From Brachybacterium sp. YJGR34 (GTDB lineage Bacteria; Actinomycetota; Actinomycetes; Actinomycetales; Dermabacteraceae), in assembly GCF_003347015.1 (NCBI RefSeq), contig NZ_PNFB01000002.1, forward strand, positions 1 through 64,000: DNA of 64,000 bases, written 5' to 3'. Below, one piece after another: positions 26,120-33,343 of this stretch (its first letter is position 1; each line of letters begins with the position of its first letter). Both the position numbers and the translations under genes were made by a program. Under the pieces are notes generated by a model, which was not told the origin of the DNA, did not search any database, and worked only from the letters and a program-made list of their open reading frames with translations.

Positions 26120-27339
26120 GATCCCGCCCCCGCCGCGGCCGCCCGTGCCCGCTCCACGTCCTGCGCCGAGTCCACGGCACTCGTGGTGGGACGGCACAGG
26201 CGCCCCACGCAGCAGTTCGCCCCGCACACGTCGGGCGTGCCGCCGAAGTCGGTGACCACCCGCCGGGGGAAGGCCGGATCGAGGCGCTCCTGCACCAGGT
26301 CGGCCAGGGCCGCGATGAAGCGGGGGTCCTCGCCGGCGGTCGCCACGCGGCGGAAGCCGAGGCCGTGCTCGGCGGCGGAGTCCTTCGCCTCGGTGTCCAG
26401 GTCCCAGACGACCTCGACGTGATCGGTGACGAAGCCGATCGGCACCACCACGACGGCGTCCGCGCTGTCCTCCGCCGCGATCTGCGCGATGACGTCGTTC
26501 ACGTCGGGCTCGAGCCAGGGGATGTGCGGCGCCCCGGAGCGGGACTGGTAGACCAGCTGCCACTCGGGGATCTCCGGGGCGACGTCGTGCAGCTGCTCCA
26601 TCACCCAGCGGCACGCGGCGAGGTGCTGCTCGACGTACCAGCCGCCGGAGCCCTCGACCCGCGTCTCCTCGGGACCGGAGGTCTCGGCCATCGCGGTCGG
26701 CACCGAGTGCGTGGAGAACAGCACCGCGACGCGGTCCGCGTCGTGGCCCTCGACGGCCAGATCCCTGAGCGCGCTGTTCAGGCCGTCCACCACGGGCTCC
26801 AGGAAGCCGGGGTGGTTGAAGTAGACGCGGACCTTGTCGATGCTGACCTGATCGCTCAGGCCGGTCTCCTCGAGCACCATGCCGAAGTCCTCGCGGTACT
26901 GCCGGCACGAGGAGTAGGAGGAGTAGGCGCTGGTCACCAGGCCCAGGGCGTGGCGCCGACCGTCGGCGTGCAGGGCGCGCACGGCGTCCGCGTTGTACGG
27001 GGCCCAGTTGCGATTGCCGAAGTAGATCGGCAGGTCGACCCCGCGGCGCGCGAGCTCCTGCTCGAGGGCGTCGATCATCGCGCGGTTCTGCGCGGTGATC
27101 GGGCTGCGACCGCCCAGGGCGCGGTAGTGGCCGGCGACCTCCTCGAGGCGCTCGTCGGGGATGCCCCGTCCGCGCGTGACGTTGCGGAGGAAGGGGATCA
27201 CGTCGTCCTGGCCGTCCGGCCCGCCGAACGACGAGAAGAGGATCGCGTCGAAGGGCTTCGTCTCCCCGCGTCGCGTGTGGGTGGCGGAGGACGGTGCGGC
27301 GACGGCGGGGGCGCCCGCCGAAAGTCGGGTATCAGTCAT
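26116..27339 (-). CDS. cpfC: Coproporphyrin III ferrochelatase
   Basis: 407 aa from the ATG at 27339; the open frame runs 38 codons further, without homology. ILFSSFGGPDG at the start, YFGNRNWAPY, LFSTHSVPTAM with the catalytic His, and the conserved Glu region near WYVEQH. C-terminal cysteines C372, C376, C377 and C382 (CGANCCVGRLC) fit a [2Fe-2S] site of the kind known in actinobacterial ferrochelatases. In this pathway it inserts iron into coproporphyrin III, before HemQ. Overlaps hemC by 4 nt. Confidence 0.93.
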   Translation of the reverse strand: MTDTRLSAGAPAVAAPSSATHTRRGETKPFDAILFSSFGGPDGQDDVIPFLRNVTRGRGIPDERLEEVAGHYRALGGRSPITAQNRAMIDALEQELARRGVDLPIYFGNRNWAPYNADAVRALHADGRRHALGLVTSAYSSYSSCRQYREDFGMVLEETGLSDQVSIDKVRVYFNHPGFLEPVVDGLNSALRDLAVEGHDADRVAVLFSTHSVPTAMAETSGPEETRVEGSGGWYVEQHLAACRWVMEQLHDVAPEIPEWQLVYQSRSGAPHIPWLEPDVNDVIAQIAAEDSADAVVVVPIGFVTDHVEVVWDLDTEAKDSAAEHGLGFRRVATAGEDPRFIAALADLVQERLDPAFPRRVVTDFGGTPDVCGANCCVGRLCRPTTSAVDSAQDVERARAAAAGAGS

Positions 27340-27367
27340 GAGAGGTCCTAGGGAGCGTCGTTCGGGG

Positions 27368-28084
27368 TCAGGCGAGGAGAGCGGCGACGTCGTCGAGCTC
27401 GATGCGCCGGCCGGTGTGGAAGGGCAGCTCGTCGCGCACGTGCCGGCGAGCATCGGAGTAGCGCAGGTGGCGCATCATGTCCACGAGGTCGTGGAGGTCG
27501 TCCGCCTCGAAGGACAGCAGCCACTCGTAGTCGCCGAGGGCGAAGGCCGCGACGGTGTTGGCGTTGACCTGCGGATAGTCACGACCCATGAGGCCGTGCT
27601 CGCGCAGCATCGCATTGCGCTCGTCCTCGGGCAGCAGGTACCACTCGTAGCTGCGCACGAAGGGGTAGACGGTGATCCACTGCCGGCGCTCGAAGGACGG
27701 GACCATGAAGGAGGGCACGTGCCCGCGGGCGAACTCGGCCAGGCGGTGCACGCCCACGGCGGCCCATTCGCGGTGCAGCCAGGTCCCCGGCACCGAGCGC
27801 TCGAACTCGCGCAGCGCGCCCTGCAGCGCCTCGGGGTCGTCGGCGGCGAGCCACAGCATGAGGTCGTCCTCGGCGCGGAAACCGGAGACGTCGTAGAAGC
27901 CGAGGATCTCCAGGCCGCCGCCGGAGGTGGACTCCATGAGGGCGGTGACCTCGCGCAGCGCCTGCGCGATCTGCGCCGTGGTCAGCTCCCCGTCCTCGGT
28001 GAGCCCCGAGAGCCGACGGAAGACGGTGTAGCTGGTGTAGCGGGTCTGCTGGGCGATCTGCTCGGCGTCGTGCTGCTGGGTCAT
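27368..28084 (-). CDS. hemQ: Coproheme decarboxylase HemQ (chlorite-dismutase-like)
   Basis: 238 aa. It decarboxylates two propionates of coproheme to give heme b, using peroxide. Recognised by YPFVRSYEWYLLPEDERNAM (radical tyrosine region), REHGLMGRDYPQVNANT (proximal His region) and FALGDYEWLLSFEADD. True chlorite dismutases differ around the distal Arg; the position inside a heme operon settles the function. Start overlaps the cgoX stop (ATGA); 28 bp to cpfC. Confidence 0.95.
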   Translation of the reverse strand: MTQQHDAEQIAQQTRYTSYTVFRRLSGLTEDGELTTAQIAQALREVTALMESTSGGGLEILGFYDVSGFRAEDDLMLWLAADDPEALQGALREFERSVPGTWLHREWAAVGVHRLAEFARGHVPSFMVPSFERRQWITVYPFVRSYEWYLLPEDERNAMLREHGLMGRDYPQVNANTVAAFALGDYEWLLSFEADDLHDLVDMMRHLRYSDARRHVRDELPFHTGRRIELDDVAALLA

Positions 28085-29496
28085 GAGGGGGAACCTTCCA
28101 GGAGAGTCGTCTCGGCGCGGACGATCGCGTCGATACCGGTGCCGGCCCGCCAGGAGCCGACGAGTTCGAGGGGCCGCTCCGGCGGCTGCGCGGCCAGCAG
28201 GGCCGTGAGCGCGTCGAGTGCGGCGCGGTGGCCGGGCAGGGCCTGGCGCATGGCGCGATCCCAGTCGATCACGGCGCTGCCCAGCACCTGGTCGCGGTGC
28301 AGGGCGGTGCCGAGGATCCGGGAGGCGTCGGCGAGGGCGAGGTCCGTGAGGCCCTCCGTCGCGGGCAGCTCCTCGCCGGGGCGGCCGTAGCTCAGGCGCA
28401 CCAGGTGCGGGCCGCGGGCCGACGGGTGGGCCGCGCGCAGCGCCTGCTGCACGTGCTCCCACTTGGCGCTGACGTGCGTGAGCGCCTTGGCGCGGATCCC
28501 GGTGGTGCCCGGGGCGACGAGGGCCCCGGTCCCCGAGGGGAAGGCGTCCAGCGCGGGGGCGTCGAGCGCGAGGGCCACCAGGCGCACCGCGGCCGACGGC
28601 GCCTGCGGGATGCCGGCGGCCAGCTGGGGCTCCGCGCCGCGCAGCAGGTCCCGTGCGGTGTCGGGCGAGCACGCGAGGACCAGGTGATCGGCCGCGAGCT
28701 CCTCGTCGCCGGCCGCGAGCAGCCAGCCGGTGCCGCCCTCCCCGCGGGAGAGTCCCGTGGCCTCCGCCGCGGTGCGCAGGATCGCGCCGCCGGCGAGGAG
28801 CTCCTGCGCGAGGGCGTCGGGGAGGGCCGCCATGGTGGGGGCCACGGCGTGCACGCGGGTGCCCGCGCTCGCCGTGGACCCGCGACGCAGGCGGCGGACG
28901 GTCCGCACCAGGGAGCCGTGCTCGGCCAGGCCCCGGGCCAGGGGCGCCGAGGCGGCCGCGAACTCGAGGGTCGCCGGATCCGCGGAGTGCACCCCGCCCA
29001 CGATCGGGGCGACCAGGCGCTCCAGGACGCGCGGGCCCAGGCGGCGGCCCACGACCTCCGCGACGGTCGCGCCGGGCCGCGTCCCGACCCGGCGCGGCAG
29101 CAGCGGCTCCAGGGCGGCCCGCAGCGCACCGACGATGCCCAGCACCGCGCGGACGTCGGCGGCGAGGGGGCGGCCGGGGATCCCCAGCAGCGCGCCGGCG
29201 GGGGCGCGGTGCACCCCGGCGTCGGAGACCACGCGGCTGCCCAGGCCCTCGCGCGGGGCGACGATGCGCTCCGCCAGGCCCAGCTCGGCGACCAGGGCGT
29301 CGACCGCGCCGGCGCCGATCGAGTACGCCTCCGCGCCGGAGCTGACGGAGATCCCGGCCAGGGGGATCTCGGCGATCGCCCCGCCCAGGTGGTCCGCGGA
29401 CTCCAGCAGCACCACCCGGCGGCCGGCGCGCTGGTGGCGGCGGGCGGCGAGCAGCCCGGCCAGGCCGCCGCCCACGACGAGGGTGCGCTCGGTCAT
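28081..29496 (-). CDS. cgoX: Coproporphyrinogen III oxidase, FAD-dependent (HemY/HemG-like)
   Basis: 471 aa flavoprotein. The dinucleotide fold is at the start (VVGGGLAGLLAARRHQRAG, then LLESADHLGG). VAPIVGGVHSADPATLE is typical of the protoporphyrinogen-oxidase family; LSYGRPGEELP and the ELVGSWRAGTGID C-terminus complete it. In organisms with HemQ this enzyme oxidises coproporphyrinogen III to coproporphyrin III. Overlaps hemE by 4 nt upstream and hemQ by 4 nt downstream. Confidence 0.92.
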   Translation of the reverse strand: MTERTLVVGGGLAGLLAARRHQRAGRRVVLLESADHLGGAIAEIPLAGISVSSGAEAYSIGAGAVDALVAELGLAERIVAPREGLGSRVVSDAGVHRAPAGALLGIPGRPLAADVRAVLGIVGALRAALEPLLPRRVGTRPGATVAEVVGRRLGPRVLERLVAPIVGGVHSADPATLEFAAASAPLARGLAEHGSLVRTVRRLRRGSTASAGTRVHAVAPTMAALPDALAQELLAGGAILRTAAEATGLSRGEGGTGWLLAAGDEELAADHLVLACSPDTARDLLRGAEPQLAAGIPQAPSAAVRLVALALDAPALDAFPSGTGALVAPGTTGIRAKALTHVSAKWEHVQQALRAAHPSARGPHLVRLSYGRPGEELPATEGLTDLALADASRILGTALHRDQVLGSAVIDWDRAMRQALPGHRAALDALTALLAAQPPERPLELVGSWRAGTGIDAIVRAETTLLEGSPS

Positions 29497-30716
29497 GCCC
29501 GGGGTGCGCCCTGCTCGTGCAGGAAGCTCACCAGGTCCGTGAGCACCTGCGGATCCGTCTCCGGCGGGACCCCGTGGCCGAGGTTGACCACGTGGCCGCT
29601 CGCGCCGGCGCCCGCGGCGAGCACCGCGCGCGCCTCCTCGAAGCGCGCCCGCTCGGAGGTGAACAACACCGCGGGGTCGATGTTGCCCTGCACGGGCGTG
29701 CCCGGCGGCAGCAGCGTCAGCGCGTGGTCCAGCCGCTGGCGGTGGTCCACGCCCATCACGGTCGCCCCGGCGGCGAACATCTCCGGCATCAGGTGCGAGG
29801 CGCCCACGCCGAAGTGGATGCGCGGCACCGGGAGGTCCGCCACGTGCGCGAGGGCGGCGGAGGAGTGGGACTGGACGTGGGCGAGGTACTGCTCCGCCCC
29901 GAGCGCCCCCACCCAGGAGTCGAACAGCTGCACTGCCGAGGCGCCCGCGAGCACCTGCGCGCGCAGGAAGCGTCCGGACAGCTCCGCGACCCAGGAGGCC
30001 AGGCGCGCCCACACCTCCGGCTGGGAGCGCATGAGGGCGCGGGTGCGCAGATGGTCGCGGCTGGGGCCGCCCTCGACCATGTAGCTGGCCACCGTGAACG
30101 GGGCGCCGGCGAAGCCGATCAGGGGCGTGGTGCCGAGCTCCGCGACCGTCAGGCGCACGGCCTCCCGGATCGGATCCAGAGCGGCCTCGTAGTCGTCGCC
30201 GAGCGCCGGCAGCGCGTCGACGTCGGCCGCGGTGCGGATCGGACGCTCGAAGACGGGGCCGACGCCGGGGCGGATCTCGACGGCCACGCCCGCCTGGCGG
30301 GCGGGGACCACGATGTCGGAGAAGAAGATCCCGGCATCGACCCGGTGGCGGCGCACCGGCTGCACGGTGATCTCCGCGGCCATCGCCGGGTCCACGCAGG
30401 ACTCGAGCATCGAGGTGCCCTCACGCAGCGATCGGTACTCGGGCAGCGAGCGCCCGGCCTGTCGCATGAACCACACGCTGGGTGTGTCGCCCCTGACACC
30501 GCGCAGCTCCTGCAGCAGTGAGGCATCGGCCACGCCGCCGTGCTCCGCCGAGCGGCGCGCGGGGTGCTCCGAGGGGAGCAGCGAGGGGTCCTGGACGAGG
30601 GCGGCGGCAGTGGTGGCGAGCCCCGGGCCTGCGGCGTTCCCGGATTCTGACGTGCGTCGCGATGTTTCTGACGCACTGTCGGCATAAATGGGCTCTGACA
30701 TGGGGTTCTGTGTCAT
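29493..30716 (-). CDS. hemE: Uroporphyrinogen decarboxylase
   Basis: 407 aa, about 50 residues longer than the E. coli enzyme, because of a low-complexity N-terminus. SVWFMRQAGRSLPEYR carries the substrate-binding arginines, FFSDIVVP follows, and GFAGAPFTVASYMVEGGPS is diagnostic. It makes coproporphyrinogen III. First gene of the minus-strand heme operon. Starts at 30716 or at 30701 are both possible; the first is chosen because it is nearest the promoter, and the transcript may be leaderless (ACAATA lies just upstream on this strand). Confidence 0.93.
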   Translation of the reverse strand: MTQNPMSEPIYADSASETSRRTSESGNAAGPGLATTAAALVQDPSLLPSEHPARRSAEHGGVADASLLQELRGVRGDTPSVWFMRQAGRSLPEYRSLREGTSMLESCVDPAMAAEITVQPVRRHRVDAGIFFSDIVVPARQAGVAVEIRPGVGPVFERPIRTAADVDALPALGDDYEAALDPIREAVRLTVAELGTTPLIGFAGAPFTVASYMVEGGPSRDHLRTRALMRSQPEVWARLASWVAELSGRFLRAQVLAGASAVQLFDSWVGALGAEQYLAHVQSHSSAALAHVADLPVPRIHFGVGASHLMPEMFAAGATVMGVDHRQRLDHALTLLPPGTPVQGNIDPAVLFTSERARFEEARAVLAAGAGASGHVVNLGHGVPPETDPQVLTDLVSFLHEQGAPRA

Positions 30717-30784
30717 GACGCCCCTATTGTGCACATCCGTCCCGGGGGTTCGCCGGGACTCTCGGCCCCGACGGGTCCCGGGCC

Positions 30785-30790
30785 TAGACT
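30785..30790 (+). promoter_or_regulatory. Possible -10 (TAGACT) of hemA
   Basis: TAGACT ends 7 nt before the ATG at 30798, implying an almost leaderless mRNA. The 81-bp gap to divergent hemE must hold both promoters. Confidence 0.4.
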
Positions 30791-30797
30791 GAGGATC

Positions 30798-32315
30798 ATG
30801 CTCGTCGGACTCCGCGCTTCCCATGAGCACCTCGACCTCGAGGTGCTGGACACCCTGACCCGCGGGGCGGACCGGCTGCCCGCGGTCATCGACGAGCTCC
30901 AGCGCGAGCGGCTCGCCGCCGGCGGGGCGACCCCGGTGATCGCCGGCGAGGTCGTGGTGAGCACCTGCAACCGGCTCGAGGTCTACCTCGACACCGAGCT
31001 CTTCCACGAGGGCGTGGACCTCGTCATCGACGCGGTCTCCCGCACCAGCGGCCTCGAGCGCGAGGTGGTCTCCCTCTGCGTCGACGCCGCGATGGACGCT
31101 CCCGTCCCGCAGCACCTGTACGAGGTGGTCTCCGGTCTGCGCTCGCTCGTGGTCGGCGAGGCCGAGATCGCCGGCCAGGTCCGCCAGGCCTACGAGGCCG
31201 CGCGCCGCCGGGGCCGCACCACCTCGATGCTCCACGACCTCTTCCAGCACGGATTCCGCTGCGCGAAGTCGGTGGCCACCCGGGCGCCCGTCGGCGCCGC
31301 CGGGCGCTCCGGCGCCGCGGTCGCGGTGGATCGGGCGGACATCGCCCTCGGCGGCCTCGCCGAGCGCTCCGTGCTCATCGTCGGCACCGGCGCCTATGCG
31401 CGGCTGGGCCTCGCCGAGCTCGCGCGGCGCGGCGTGCGCGACGTGCAGGTGTTCTCGCCCTCCGGTCGCGCCTCCGGCTTCGCGGCGCGCCACGGAGCGC
31501 AGGTGGTGGACCCCGCGGGCCTCGAACGCGCCCTGCACGGCGCGGACCTGGTGCTGGCCTGCTCCGGCCGCGGCACCTCCCTGTTCCCCGAGCAGTTCCT
31601 GGGCGCCGGGAGCACCGTGGTGCTCGACCTCGCGCTGCACTCCGACCTCCACCCGCTGGTGCGCCACCTCAAGGGCGTCACCGTGCTGGGCCTGGCGGAT
31701 CTCCGGCTCGACGCCGATGCGGAGACGGACCCCGCCCTGATCACGGCACGAGAGATCGTCGCCGAGAACGTCGAGGCCTTCCGGGTGCAGCAGGAGGTGC
31801 GCCGGATCGACCCGGCGATGGCCGCGATGCGCCAGAAGGTCTTCGACGCGGCCGACGGCGAGATCGACCGCCTGCGCCGGGACGTCTCCGGCGAGACGGC
31901 CGACCTGCTCGAGCGCTCCATCCGCCGGATCCTGGCCAAAGTCATGCACAAGCCCGCCGAGCGGGCGAGGCACCTCGCCGAGACCGGCTTCGCCGACGCC
32001 TATGTCGAGGCCTTCCACACCATCTTCGGGATCGACATCTCCGCCGGCCAGGACCTCTCCGGGGAGGCCGGCGCGGCCGCGGACGAGCTCCCCGAGGCGC
32101 GGCCGGCCGGCTGGATGCGCGTGGATCGCACGGTGCCGCCGCGGACGGACGGGACCGGCGTCGACGCCCTGGGGGCCGATGGTGCGGAGGCTCACGAACA
32201 GGACGTCCCCGCCGAGCTCTCCGCGGCGGCGATCGCTCGCGTCGCCCTGCGGGACGGCGCCTGCCCGGCCGGCCACGGTGCCGCAGCGCTCCGCTCCGGC
32301 CACGCCGCGGGCTGA
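30798..32315 (+). CDS. hemA: Glutamyl-tRNA reductase
   Basis: 505 aa. It reduces glutamyl-tRNA to glutamate-1-semialdehyde, the entry step of the C5 heme pathway. Catalytic Cys57 in VVVSTCNRLEVY, GEAEIAGQVRQAY near 125, an NADPH-binding SVLIVGTGAYARLGLAEL near 200, and a C-terminal dimerisation helix bundle. A tail of about 80 residues beyond the bundle is Pro/Ala/Asp-rich and unlike the core. Divergent from the rest of the operon, which would allow separate control of pathway entry. Confidence 0.94.
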   Translation: MLVGLRASHEHLDLEVLDTLTRGADRLPAVIDELQRERLAAGGATPVIAGEVVVSTCNRLEVYLDTELFHEGVDLVIDAVSRTSGLEREVVSLCVDAAMDAPVPQHLYEVVSGLRSLVVGEAEIAGQVRQAYEAARRRGRTTSMLHDLFQHGFRCAKSVATRAPVGAAGRSGAAVAVDRADIALGGLAERSVLIVGTGAYARLGLAELARRGVRDVQVFSPSGRASGFAARHGAQVVDPAGLERALHGADLVLACSGRGTSLFPEQFLGAGSTVVLDLALHSDLHPLVRHLKGVTVLGLADLRLDADAETDPALITAREIVAENVEAFRVQQEVRRIDPAMAAMRQKVFDAADGEIDRLRRDVSGETADLLERSIRRILAKVMHKPAERARHLAETGFADAYVEAFHTIFGIDISAGQDLSGEAGAAADELPEARPAGWMRVDRTVPPRTDGTGVDALGADGAEAHEQDVPAELSAAAIARVALRDGACPAGHGAAALRSGHAAG

Positions 32316-32435
32316 GGAGAGCCGGGCGGCGCGCTGGGGCGGCGGCCGGTCCGCCGTCCGCGCACCGGGCCTGCCCGCGCCGCCACCCGACTCGGCCTGC
32401 CCTCCCGTCGGGGTGTCGGAGAGCCAGGGACGTGA

Positions 32436-32504
32436 CGATCACTGTCGGAATACGGCCAGGCAGCTCCTCTAGCGGCGAGGCCGGCCGTATTCCGACAGTG
32501 ATCG
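32436..32504. terminator. Long perfect inverted repeat, probable bidirectional terminator
   Basis: Arms 32436-32457 and 32483-32504 match over 22 bases without error, with a 25-nt loop that holds a smaller CCTC/GAGG stem. It lies between the convergent ends of hemA and the small minus-strand gene. The arms are AT-containing (CGATCACTGTCGGAATACGG), unlike an ordinary GC terminator stem, so a repetitive palindromic element or protein-binding site is also possible. Confidence 0.6.
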
Positions 32505-32546
32505 CACAGGTGCGGGGTGCCGGGGTGCCGGGGGTGGTCCGTCCGC

Positions 32547-32930
32547 TCAGCGGCGGCGGAACAGGTCGCGCAGGCCGCGGCGCGGGCGCGGGGCGGGCTG
32601 CTCGGTCTCGGGCGTCCCCTCGATGCCGTCGACGTCCTCGGGGTCGATGCGCAGGCCGTCCTCGTCCACCCACACGTCGGTCCAGCCGACGTCCGACTCG
32701 TCGCGCGGACGGTACTCCCGGCGCGGGCCCAGCTCCGGGCGGACCTCCTCGAGCTCGATCTCCTGCGGCGCCCGGACCTCCTCGCCGCGGTGGGGGACCG
32801 GGCAGGTCCAGAAGTAGGGGCAGCCGGGGCACCCGGCGGTCTCCTCGTCGGGAGTCGCCTCGCGCTGCATCTGGACCCCGTCGATCTGCTGCAGCATGCG
32901 CAGACGCGACTCGTAGGGATTGATCTCCAT
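32547..32930 (-). CDS. Hypothetical acidic protein with a Cys/His cluster
   Basis: 127 aa, family not recognised. C34-x2-C37-x5-C43-x3-H47 (CPGCPYFWTCPVPH) could bind zinc or another metal. The rest is rich in Asp/Glu and Arg/Pro, ends in an Arg-rich LRDLFRRR, and is probably unstructured. No signal peptide. Divergent from the following plus-strand gene by 89 bp. The codon pattern supports a real gene. Confidence 0.6.
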   Translation of the reverse strand: MEINPYESRLRMLQQIDGVQMQREATPDEETAGCPGCPYFWTCPVPHRGEEVRAPQEIELEEVRPELGPRREYRPRDESDVGWTDVWVDEDGLRIDPEDVDGIEGTPETEQPAPRPRRGLRDLFRRR

Positions 32931-33019
32931 GGTCCGCTCAGCGTACTGCGCCGGGGCCGCCGTCCCGGCGGGCGCCGCGTAGGATCACCAGGTCATCACC
33001 CGCACCAGGAGGAGCTTCG

Positions 33020-33331
33020 ATGCCCACCCCGCAGCAGCGTGTCCACGACGCCACCCGCCGCCTGCTCGATCTGCTCGAGTCCGGCGAGTCCCTCACCCCG
33101 GAGGCGATCGCGCTGCGCTCCGAGCTGGCCGAGGCGACGGCCGAGGCGGGGCACCTCGACGACGCGTACTACCAGGTCGAGGAGCTCCACAAGGACGCCG
33201 TGCGGCACTACGGCCCGGACCACGAGGCCGTTCGGCGCGCCCGCGCCGCCCTCGAGGCGGTCAAGGCCGTGGGGCAGCGGGCCGGCGCGGCCCAGGAGGG
33301 CGAGGACGGCGGCGAGCTGCTCGGGAGCTGA
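33020..33331 (+). CDS. Small helical TPR-like protein
   Basis: 103 aa, all-helical. AEAGHLDDAYYQVEELHKDAVRHYG followed by DHEAVRRARAALEAVKAVG looks like one tetratricopeptide-type helical hairpin. A strong AGGAGGAG site precedes the ATG. No signal or membrane segment. Function unknown; such single-repeat proteins may mediate protein contacts. Ends 12 bp before a convergent acyltransferase gene. Confidence 0.62.
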   Translation: MPTPQQRVHDATRRLLDLLESGESLTPEAIALRSELAEATAEAGHLDDAYYQVEELHKDAVRHYGPDHEAVRRARAALEAVKAVGQRAGAAQEGEDGGELLGS

Positions 33332-33343
33332 CATCCCGACCCC

